32,686 nt of DNA from Cryomorphaceae bacterium (GTDB taxonomy: Bacteria; Bacteroidota; Bacteroidia; Flavobacteriales; Schleiferiaceae), in assembly GCA_021298655.1 (NCBI GenBank), contig JAJTFK010000014.1:1-32686 (forward strand), read 5' to 3'. Positions 1 through 8,570 of the stretch are shown here, in pieces. The notes under the pieces are model-generated. The model saw nothing but the letters and a program-made list of their open reading frames with translations. It made no database searches and was not told the DNA's origin. The position numbers were made by a program, and so were the translations under genes. Within the stretch, counting starts at the first letter, position 1. Each line of letters starts with the position of its first letter.

Positions 1-11
1 CGTTAAGTGCC

Positions 12-19
12 TAACTTTA
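12..19 (+). promoter_or_regulatory. -7-like promoter element of the first gene
   Basis: TAACTTTA resembles the Bacteroidota -7 consensus TAnnTTTG. It ends four bases before the ATG at 24. If it is functional, the transcript would start at or almost at the start codon. The -33 region lies outside the window. Confidence 0.4.
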
Positions 20-23
20 GGGC

Positions 24-500
24 ATGAATCCTACCCACCTTCACGTAATTCTGGTGCATGCCCCGGTGGCAGCCCTGCTCTTTGGGGCGCTGAGCCTCAA
101 AATCGGAACCTTTTGGAACTCGCGTCCGGCCCAATTCCTGGGCTACGCGACCATTTTTGCCGGAATCCTCGCAGCCTTTGCGGCCGGCGCTACGGGGGAA
201 GAAGCCGAAGAAGCCTTGGAAGCCGTTGGCGGATTTTCGCACGAGCTGATTCACGAACACGAAGAGGCCGCGGAGGGCTTCATGTTCGGAATTTGGTCGC
301 TCGCGGCGGTTGCGCTCGTCGGTTTTGCCCTGCTGCTTCTCAACCACGCCAAGGCCAAGCTCCTCGCGTGGATCGTGTTGATCTACGCCTCAGTGGTTTC
401 GCTGGGCGGAATGCGCGTTGGCTACCTCGGCGGCCAGATTAGCCACCCTGAGGCATACGACCAGGCGCCCGCTATTCACTCGGAGCTTCATGAAGAATAA
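24..500 (+). CDS. DUF2231-like small integral membrane protein
   Basis: A 158-residue protein with about four hydrophobic segments (near residues 8-25, 38-55, 92-108 and 113-130). The N-terminal HLHVILVHAPVA stretch and the late GYLGGQISH stretch resemble the conserved histidine and GYLGG features of DUF2231-type predicted membrane proteins. The middle (residues about 58-84) is rich in Glu and His and could bind metal, but that is inference. The ATG at 24 is supported by a -7-like motif four bases upstream. The reading frame overlaps the start of the following porin gene by 11 bases, so the two are probably co-transcribed and translationally coupled. The molecular function is unknown. Confidence 0.75.
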   Translation: MNPTHLHVILVHAPVAALLFGALSLKIGTFWNSRPAQFLGYATIFAGILAAFAAGATGEEAEEALEAVGGFSHELIHEHEEAAEGFMFGIWSLAAVALVGFALLLLNHAKAKLLAWIVLIYASVVSLGGMRVGYLGGQISHPEAYDQAPAIHSELHEE

Positions 501-1563
501 ACTCCTGCTTGCGGCGCTGTCGCTGCTTTCTGCTGCGGCACAGGCCCAAATCGTCAATCCCGGCTTTGCCGACAGCACGTCGGGCGTTCGCCTAGACAAA
601 GTCCATATTTCGGGCTACCTCGACACCTACGTGGGACTTGGTCCGCGCACCGCGGGCAGCATGCCCTACATGGTCAGCTCGGCCCGAATCGGCGAGGTCA
701 ACGTCAACTTGGCTGCGCTGGACCTGCGCTACCAGTCGGACCGGGTCCGCGCCCGAATCATGCCGGGCTGGGGCAGCTACATGGACGCCAACTACGCTCC
801 CGGCGACCCCAAGTTGGTGGAAGCGAGCGCGGGGTTCCGCCTCAAAAACCGCCGCGAGATTTGGGTCGATGCGGGCATTCTCGGTTCGCCCTTCACCAAC
901 GAGAGTGCGATTTCCAAGGACCATTTGATGTATACCCGTTCGCTGTCGGCGGAGTACGTTCCCTACTACCTCAGCGGCGTCAAGCTCAGCTACCTCGCCA
1001 GCTCCAAGTGGAACTGGTACGCCTACGTGGTGAACGGATGGCAGCAGATTCGGGATCAGGTTCGTGGTCCCGCGGCGGTGCTGCAAACGGAGTACCGACC
1101 CAACGCCCAAACCTTGATCAACGGCAACCTTTTTGCGGGCCGCGAAGTCACGCCGTCGGGCGAAGTGGGATTGCGCACGTTTGCCGACGCCTACATCGTT
1201 CGCCAAATTGGGACCCGCTGGCGGACCACCGCCGACGCCTACCTCGGGCGCCAGGTTACTCCCCAGGGCGCAGCCTGGTGGGCCCAGGCCAACCTGATCG
1301 CCGAGCGCAATCTGGCTAAAAACTGGCGCGCTTCAGGGCGCCTGGAGTACCTGCACGACCCCAAGAACGCCGTGGTCGCCTACCAGCGCGGCTACCCGGG
1401 ATTCCGCACGGCGTCGGCCTCGCTGGGGCTCGCCAAGCACGTGGACCACGGCCTTCTTCGCCTCGAATCGCGGCTCTTTTACAGCGCCAACGACAGCTAC
1501 CCCACGCGCGGATTGGGCAAGGTCGCGCCCTGGGCGGTCGCGAGCTATACCGTTTGGTTTTAA
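490..1563 (+). CDS. Outer-membrane beta-barrel porin, BBP2/OmpL-like
   Basis: The product has 357 residues from the ATG at 490. An in-frame start further upstream is possible, but only 490 places a signal peptide (MKNKLLLAALSLLSAAAQAQ) at the N terminus. The mature part has alternating polar and aromatic strands, and it follows the pattern of putative beta-barrel porin-2 proteins: a GYLDTYVG opening, an early SARIGEVNVNLAALDLRY strand, a region matching the family's glycine-rich 'aGilgSPftnE' portion, and a terminal aromatic residue (VWF) as expected for BAM recognition. It probably forms a channel in the outer membrane; the substrate is unknown. It overlaps the upstream membrane-protein gene by 11 bases and ends at a strong bidirectional terminator. 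Confidence 0.75.
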   Translation: MKNKLLLAALSLLSAAAQAQIVNPGFADSTSGVRLDKVHISGYLDTYVGLGPRTAGSMPYMVSSARIGEVNVNLAALDLRYQSDRVRARIMPGWGSYMDANYAPGDPKLVEASAGFRLKNRREIWVDAGILGSPFTNESAISKDHLMYTRSLSAEYVPYYLSGVKLSYLASSKWNWYAYVVNGWQQIRDQVRGPAAVLQTEYRPNAQTLINGNLFAGREVTPSGEVGLRTFADAYIVRQIGTRWRTTADAYLGRQVTPQGAAWWAQANLIAERNLAKNWRASGRLEYLHDPKNAVVAYQRGYPGFRTASASLGLAKHVDHGLLRLESRLFYSANDSYPTRGLGKVAPWAVASYTVWF

Positions 1564-1569
1564 CGAAAA

Positions 1570-1591
1570 AAGGGCCCCTCACGGGGCCCTT
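1570..1591. terminator. Bidirectional intrinsic terminator between porin and katG
   Basis: A perfect 9-bp stem (AAGGGCCCC / GGGGCCCTT) with a TCAC loop. On the minus strand it is followed by a run of T (complement of GAAAAAA); on the plus strand by CTTGATTT. It sits between the convergent porin and katG genes and can serve both. Confidence 0.8.
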
Positions 1592-1627
1592 CTTGATTTA
1601 TCCGGTTATACCCGGATTTCAAAAAAC

Positions 1628-3920
<2,293 letters not shown>

Positions 3921-3960
3921 CCTCGGGCGGAATTTTGGTCGCCTTGGCCCCTTCAACCCG

Positions 3961-3968
3961 TACTTTTA
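3961..3968 (+). promoter_or_regulatory. -7-like element of the YdeI/CDGSH gene
   Basis: TACTTTTA lies four bases upstream of the ATG at 3973. The surrounding sequence (motif, GGG-purine-rich spacer, ATGAATCC) closely resembles that of the first gene in the window (12-32). Confidence 0.4.
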
Positions 3969-3972
3969 GGGA

Positions 3973-4623
3973 ATGAATCCGGCGGTAGACCAGCTTTTGA
4001 CCGATGCCGCGCAGTGGCGCGAGGAACTGCAGTTTTTGCGCGCGCTGGTGCTCGAAGCTCCGCTGGTCGAAGAGGTGAAGTGGGGCCAACCCTGCTACAC
4101 CCACGAGGGCAAGAATATTGCGATTCTGGGCGGATTCAAAAACTACTTTGTGCTGTCGCTGATGAAGGGCGCGCTGGTTCCTGATCCCCAGGGTTTGTTG
4201 ACCAAGCCGGGCGAAAACACGCTCGAGGGACGCTGGATGAAGTTCACGTCGATGGCCGAGGCCGAGGCGGCGGCGCCCTATGTGGTGGATTACCTGCTCG
4301 AGGCCATCAAGGCGGAGCAGCAGGGGCTGCGGGTCGAGAAGCCGGCGAACGAGTTTGGGGTTCCGCCCGAGCTCGAAGCGGCCTACGAGGCTACGCCAGG
4401 GCTGCGTGAAGCGTTTGAAGCGCTTACCCCCGGGCGCCAGCGAGCCTACCTCATGTTTTTCACGGCCGCCAAGCAGTCGGCCACGGTTGCGGCTCGCATT
4501 GACAAGTTCACGCCGCGGATTTTACGCCGAAAAGGCATGAACGATTGCGTGTGTGGGCACAGCCAAAAGATGCCGGGCTGCGACGGCAGCCACAAGCTGT
4601 TCCCGGGGTCGGTGGCTTTTTAG
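3973..4623 (+). CDS. YdeI/OmpD-associated family protein with C-terminal CDGSH motif
   Basis: A 216-residue cytoplasmic protein. Residues about 15-115 resemble the DUF1801/YdhG-like fold (EVKWGQPCYTHEGKNIA, then GRWMKFTSM). Residues about 125-190 resemble the YdeI/OmdA 'bacteriocin-protection' domain (PPELEAAYEATPGLREAFEALTPGRQRAYLMFFTAAK). The last 30 residues carry C192-x-C194-x2-S-x3-P-x-C203-D-G-S-H207, an exact match to the CDGSH iron-sulfur signature with three Cys and one His, which would bind a 2Fe-2S cluster. I recall similar tails in other Bacteroidota YdeI proteins, but cannot check. Its biochemical role is unknown. It is divergent from katG and may share the OxyR-like site. Confidence 0.85.
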   Translation: MNPAVDQLLTDAAQWREELQFLRALVLEAPLVEEVKWGQPCYTHEGKNIAILGGFKNYFVLSLMKGALVPDPQGLLTKPGENTLEGRWMKFTSMAEAEAAAPYVVDYLLEAIKAEQQGLRVEKPANEFGVPPELEAAYEATPGLREAFEALTPGRQRAYLMFFTAAKQSATVAARIDKFTPRILRRKGMNDCVCGHSQKMPGCDGSHKLFPGSVAF

Positions 4624-4676
4624 TGGTTATTTAGTTGATTAGCAACTATTTATTGGAACATTGAGCGCCTGAATTG

Positions 4677-4846
4677 GCAACAAATTTGCATTGCTCTTTG
4701 TTGCGAACAGGTCAGATTTTGAGGGATTGCGCCCGCCGCGGAGCGGCCGGGCGCGTTCCCGGATGGTGGGTGGCTTCACTAAATCAAGTGCCCGCCTGAC
4801 ACCTCTCCAGGATGCCGTTCGCTCCAATGAATTCCGAAGCGAACAA
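4677..4846 (-). ncRNA. Candidate structured RNA of unknown class
   Basis: Four inverted repeats lie end to end. They are GCAACAAA/TTTGTTGC (8 bp perfect, 12-base loop, 4677-4704), a GC-rich 11-bp stem with one bulged base and a 3-base loop (4729-4754), a composite stem GGTGGC..GC-CACC around CACT/AGTG (4769-4803), and GTTCGCT/AGCGAAC (7 bp, 14-base loop, 4817-4844). The minus strand is chosen only because TATCTTTG, a -7 match, lies just upstream at 4853-4860. The right boundary is inferred from that motif; the left boundary is arbitrary. No T-tract terminator is seen. It does not show the signatures I know for RNase P RNA, tmRNA or SRP RNA. A dispersed repeat or a regulatory DNA region are alternatives. 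Confidence 0.3.
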
Positions 4847-4852
4847 GGGCGG

Positions 4853-4860
4853 CAAAGATA
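4853..4860 (-). promoter_or_regulatory. Minus-strand -7-like element without a gene downstream
   Basis: Reads TATCTTTG on the minus strand, matching TAnnTTTG exactly. No coding sequence follows on that strand before the convergent end of the YdeI-like gene, only the hairpin series. Confidence 0.35.
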
Positions 4861-4953
4861 GCGCGGGCTGCGTGCTTTTAGCGCCGTTCGCTGCCAAATT
4901 GGCCGATGTCGGGGTGCGGTGAACGAAGGAACGGGAATTGCGTTAAGGCAAGC

Positions 4954-5532
4954 ATGACCCCAGAAGACTTCGCACAGGCCTGGAACCGAGCCGTACCGAT
5001 TCAAACCTACCTCGACGACCAGCTTTCGGCTGTGGTGGACGAGGCCCATCCCTATGCTCCGTACTACAGCATCAACCAACAGCGGGTGCGGCGGTTGAGC
5101 CAGCGATTGCGCCTCGAGGCAGAGACCGAATCGTCGGCGCTGAATGCCAAAAGCGGCACGAAGTGGCTGATTTTGAGCGAGACATGGTGCGGAGACGCCG
5201 CCCAGAGCATGCCGGTATTGGCCGCAGTGGCACGCGCGAGCAACGGGCGAATCGAAGCCCGGGTGCTGTACCGCGACGAAAATTTGGACCTGATGGACCA
5301 GTTTCTGACGAATGGGGGACGCAGCATTCCCAAGGTGATTCAGCTCGACGGGTCGTTTGGCGTTACGGCCGATTGGGGTCCGAGGCCGGCCGAAGCCCAG
5401 GAGCTGGTTCAGCGCATTAAGTCCGACCCGGAACGCGCCCATTTGTACAATGAAGAGCTCCACAAGTGGTACGCCACCGACCGCCAGCAAGCGATTCAGC
5501 GCGAAGTCAGGGAATTGCTGGGGCGCGCTTGA
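4954..5532 (+). CDS. Thioredoxin-like family protein
   Basis: A 192-residue protein of the thioredoxin_9-like type that is common in Bacteroidota. The core has ETWCGDAAQSMPVLAAVA (C79), where a classical thioredoxin would have WCGPC, and a SIPKVIQLD segment with the cis-proline. The second redox cysteine is absent, so it is probably not a standard disulfide reductase; C79 might act alone. There is no signal peptide, so it should be cytoplasmic. The ATG at 4954 (MTPEDF) is preferred because the upstream in-frame ATG at 4906 adds a Cys- and Arg-rich stretch unlike the family. No clear promoter motif is seen directly upstream. Confidence 0.8.
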   Translation: MTPEDFAQAWNRAVPIQTYLDDQLSAVVDEAHPYAPYYSINQQRVRRLSQRLRLEAETESSALNAKSGTKWLILSETWCGDAAQSMPVLAAVARASNGRIEARVLYRDENLDLMDQFLTNGGRSIPKVIQLDGSFGVTADWGPRPAEAQELVQRIKSDPERAHLYNEELHKWYATDRQQAIQREVRELLGRA

Positions 5533-5582
5533 GCTGGCCAAATCCCGTAGCTTGATAACATCGGGCTAACATACCCGTAAAC

Positions 5583-5610
5583 TTGAGGTTAAGCGCTGGT
5601 GCGTGCTTTG
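5583..5610 (+). promoter_or_regulatory. Candidate promoter of the TonB-dependent receptor gene
   Basis: TTG (5583-5585), a 17-base spacer and GTGCTTTG (5603-5610), a variant of TAnnTTTG. The same TTG-N17-GTGCTTTGC arrangement occurs at 28601-28628, ahead of a candidate small RNA. The leader to the ATG at 5645 would be about 30 bases. Confidence 0.35.
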
Positions 5611-5644
5611 CACCCAGAACCATTCTGCCTTAGCACCTCGAGTT

Positions 5645-8467
5645 ATGAACCGCATCCTTCTCATTCTGTCGGCGTTACTATTTAGCACCACCGCACTGGC
5701 GCAGTCCGCCAAACTAACCGGAACCGTAGTGGACGGATCCACCGGCGAGACGATGCCCGGCGCCCAAATTCTCGTGGAGGGCACGTCGCTGACGACGTTG
5801 ACCAACTTTGACGGACTCTACAGCTTGAGCTTGGCCCCCGGCACCTACACAATCGTCGTAAAGTCGTTTGGATTCAGCAATAAAGCCATCACGGGCGTGG
5901 TCGTGCGCGCGGGAAGCGAGACGTCGCTCAACATCACCATGGAACTTTCAAAGGGCGAATCCCTGGACGAGGTGACGATTACGGCTTCGGCGGTGCGCGA
6001 AAACGTGAACGCCCTGTTCATCCAGCAAAAATCGCTTTCGTCGGTGTCAGACGGAATTTCGTCAGAAACGATTCGCCGCACGCCGGACCGCAACACGGGC
6101 GACGTGCTGAAGCGCGTTTCGGGTGCCTCGATTCAGGACAACAAGTTTGCTATTGTGCGCGGACTCAGCGACCGCTACAACGCGGCCTACCTCAACGGCG
6201 CTCCGCTGCCTTCGACCGAGTCAGACCGCAAGGCTTTTGCCTTTGACGTGTTCCCGGCGGCCCTGCTCGACAACCTGGTTATTGTGAAGACGGCTTCTGC
6301 GGAGCTTCCGGGCGAATTCGCCGGCGGCGTGATCCAGGTGAACACCAAGAGCTTTCCCGGCAAGGCGTTTCACGAGTTCAGCTTTTCGACGGGCTACAAT
6401 AGCCTTACGACGTTTAAGAACCGCCTCGACTACCAGGGCAGTTCAACCGACTGGCTGGGCTTAGACAACGGAGCGCGTGCGCTGCCCAAGGGCATGCCGA
6501 CGTCGAACGAAATGTTTTTGATGTCGTCTGCCGAGCGCGTTCAAGTGGCCAGCAAGTTCCAAAACGACTGGGGCCTTCAGAATAAAATGTTCCTTCCGTC
6601 TGTTTCGATGCAGTACAGCGGCGGCGGCAGCAAGGAACTCGGCACGACCAAGCGCCTCGGGTTTATTTATGCGCTGACCTACAACCAAAACAACCAGTAC
6701 AACACGACCCAGCGTCAGTCGTGGCAGAACGAGGTGGGCATGCCGGGCACGTCGCTTATGGAAAGCGACCTGAACGACGACAACTACATCGTCAATACGC
6801 TCGCGGGGGCCTTGGCCAACTTGACCTACAGCGCGGGTCCTAACACGACGATTGGCTGGAAGAACTTGTACTCGATTACGTCGCAAGACCGAGTACTGAT
6901 GCGCAACGGTACCCGTCAGCCCATCGACGCGCCCAACCAGGTGATTCGCCAAAGTGCGCGCTGGTTTACCAACAACCAGATCGTGAGCAGCCAACTGAAC
7001 GGCTCACACTACTTCGAGTCGTTCAAGGGCAAGTTTCAGTGGCTCGGCGCCTACAGCGGAATTTCGCGCAGCGTGCCCAACCTGCGCAACACGCTGTACT
7101 ACGGAGACACCGACGTGGCCGACACCGCGTGGCGCGCCGGCATCACCTCGACTTCAGTCGGCCCCGACTACTCCGGCAGCCGATTCTATGGCCTCAACCT
7201 CGAAGGAATCACTAGCGGCCAAGCAACGTTTGAAATGCCGGTAGATTTCGTGAAGATTGGTCTTCGCAACAACCTCAAGCTGGGTGCCGGAGCGCAGTAC
7301 CGCGACCGCTCCTACACGGCCCGTCAGTTCGGCTATGTGCTGGCCAACTTCATGTCGTTTGACCAGTCGCTGCTCAACCAGCCGATCGACGGCATTTTCG
7401 GGAACGACAACATGAACGCCACCACGGGCTTCTCGATGCGCGAGGGAACCAAGTCGTCGGATTCCTACCTGGCCAACGCGATGCTGGGCTATGGCTTTGT
7501 GCAGTTCGACACGCGCATCATGGAAAAAACCCGCATCAACTGGGGGGTGCGCGCCGAGAATTTCGAGCAAAACCTGTACTCGAAGACCGACAACAACGAC
7601 ACGGTTCAGGTTGAAAGCACCAAGCTCGACTTTTTGCCCTCAGTCAACTTCATTTACAGCATCAACGACGCCCAAAACCTGCGCCTGTCGTACTCGCGAA
7701 CGCTGAACCGCCCTGAGTTCCGCGAGCTGGCGCCCTTCGCGTTCTACGACTTCCAAACCCGCTATGTGGTAACGGGCAATCCGTCGTTGGTTCGTTCGAC
7801 GATCGACAACTTTGACGCGCGCTACGAGTGGTACCCCGGCAAGGGCCAAGTGCTTTCAGTGACCGGGTTCTACAAGAACTTCACCAACCCGATCGAGCAA
7901 GCCACGCGCGAAGACGTGGTGACCGAATACACTTACGTGAACGTTCCGAAGGCGGTCGATTATGGCCTCGAGCTCGAAGGGCGCTTGCTGCTCAGCACGC
8001 TGTTTGGCGCTGCCGACCACGCCGTTTGGAGTAAGCTGACGGTCTTCGCCAACTACGCTTTGATTCGTTCGCGCGTGACGTTGAATTCCGCCACGGCGAC
8101 TGACTCTGTGCGTCCGCTTCAGGGCCAGTCGCCCTATGTGATCAACGCGGGCATTCAGTACCAAAACGAGGAATCGGGAACCACGATCAGCGCCGCGTTC
8201 AACCAAGTGGGTGATCGCATCTTTATCGTTGGCTCAAGCCAAGAGCCTAGTGTGTGGGAAAAGGGGCGCGCCGTCCTCGACCTGTCGTTCAATCAGGAGG
8301 TGAATAAAAAGCTGAGCCTCAAGCTCACAGCTCGTGACCTGCTGACGCCCGACTTGATCTTCTACAACGACATTGACGCCAACCAAACGTGGTCAGAGGG
8401 CGACGACCAAATGTGGCGGACCAACTTTGGACCGACGGTAACCTTCGGTCTGACCTACCAGCTTTAA
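5645..8467 (+). CDS. TonB-dependent outer-membrane receptor with carboxypeptidase-like N-terminal domain
   Basis: A 940-residue outer-membrane importer. A signal peptide ends near residue 20 (MNRILLILSALLFSTTALAQ), which selects the ATG at 5645 over an earlier in-frame ATG. Residues about 22-105 form a carboxypeptidase-D regulatory-like domain (LTGTVVDGSTGETMPGAQI..TNFDGLYSL). Residues about 120-240 form the plug (ETIRRTPDRNTGDVLKRVSG, IVRGLSDRYNAAYLNGAPLP, GEFAGGVIQVNTKS). The rest is a beta-barrel rich in aromatic strands and ending in FGLTYQL. There is no SusD homologue next to it, so it is not a standard polysaccharide-utilisation pair. The next gene encodes a type IX-secreted surface protein that may help capture the ligand. 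The substrate is unknown. Confidence 0.93.
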   Translation: MNRILLILSALLFSTTALAQSAKLTGTVVDGSTGETMPGAQILVEGTSLTTLTNFDGLYSLSLAPGTYTIVVKSFGFSNKAITGVVVRAGSETSLNITMELSKGESLDEVTITASAVRENVNALFIQQKSLSSVSDGISSETIRRTPDRNTGDVLKRVSGASIQDNKFAIVRGLSDRYNAAYLNGAPLPSTESDRKAFAFDVFPAALLDNLVIVKTASAELPGEFAGGVIQVNTKSFPGKAFHEFSFSTGYNSLTTFKNRLDYQGSSTDWLGLDNGARALPKGMPTSNEMFLMSSAERVQVASKFQNDWGLQNKMFLPSVSMQYSGGGSKELGTTKRLGFIYALTYNQNNQYNTTQRQSWQNEVGMPGTSLMESDLNDDNYIVNTLAGALANLTYSAGPNTTIGWKNLYSITSQDRVLMRNGTRQPIDAPNQVIRQSARWFTNNQIVSSQLNGSHYFESFKGKFQWLGAYSGISRSVPNLRNTLYYGDTDVADTAWRAGITSTSVGPDYSGSRFYGLNLEGITSGQATFEMPVDFVKIGLRNNLKLGAGAQYRDRSYTARQFGYVLANFMSFDQSLLNQPIDGIFGNDNMNATTGFSMREGTKSSDSYLANAMLGYGFVQFDTRIMEKTRINWGVRAENFEQNLYSKTDNNDTVQVESTKLDFLPSVNFIYSINDAQNLRLSYSRTLNRPEFRELAPFAFYDFQTRYVVTGNPSLVRSTIDNFDARYEWYPGKGQVLSVTGFYKNFTNPIEQATREDVVTEYTYVNVPKAVDYGLELEGRLLLSTLFGAADHAVWSKLTVFANYALIRSRVTLNSATATDSVRPLQGQSPYVINAGIQYQNEESGTTISAAFNQVGDRIFIVGSSQEPSVWEKGRAVLDLSFNQEVNKKLSLKLTARDLLTPDLIFYNDIDANQTWSEGDDQMWRTNFGPTVTFGLTYQL

Positions 8468-8541
8468 GCGCTTAACATTGGCGTTGCATTGGAGTTACCG
8501 AAGTATAACGATGCGGTAAAACTGAGGTAGTATTGCGCGGG

Positions 8542-8549
8542 TAGGTTTG
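8542..8549 (+). promoter_or_regulatory. -7 element upstream of the large surface protein
   Basis: TAGGTTTG, an exact TAnnTTTG match and identical to the katG element, 21 bases upstream of the ATG at 8571. It suggests that the surface protein has its own promoter in the 103-bp gap after the receptor gene. Confidence 0.5.
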
Positions 8550-8570
8550 CGGCAAATTGTCAACCTACTC

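Larger units (their letters stand above)
4624..4953. other. 330-bp gene-free region containing several hairpins
   Basis: No protein-coding frame here looks real. The longest open frame, on the minus strand, also covers the thioredoxin-like gene and is low in complexity. Several inverted repeats follow one another: 4632-4648 (TAGTTG/CAACTA, possibly a weak terminator for the upstream gene), 4677-4704, 4729-4754, 4769-4803 and 4817-4844. A minus-strand TATCTTTG motif lies at 4853-4860. The part from 4677 to 4860 is described separately as a candidate structured RNA. Confidence 0.6.

Noticed and set aside
4729-4812. tRNA-Ser-like beginning (GGAGAGGTG...) on the minus strand within the hairpin island
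   Set aside because: The acceptor stem has no matching 3' half, and no TTCGAAT-type T-loop or properly sized anticodon arm can be drawn.
4639-5541. A 300-codon minus-strand frame across the hairpin island and the thioredoxin-like gene
   Set aside because: It runs through strong inverted repeats and opposite a conserved gene; no domain seen and no family resemblance.
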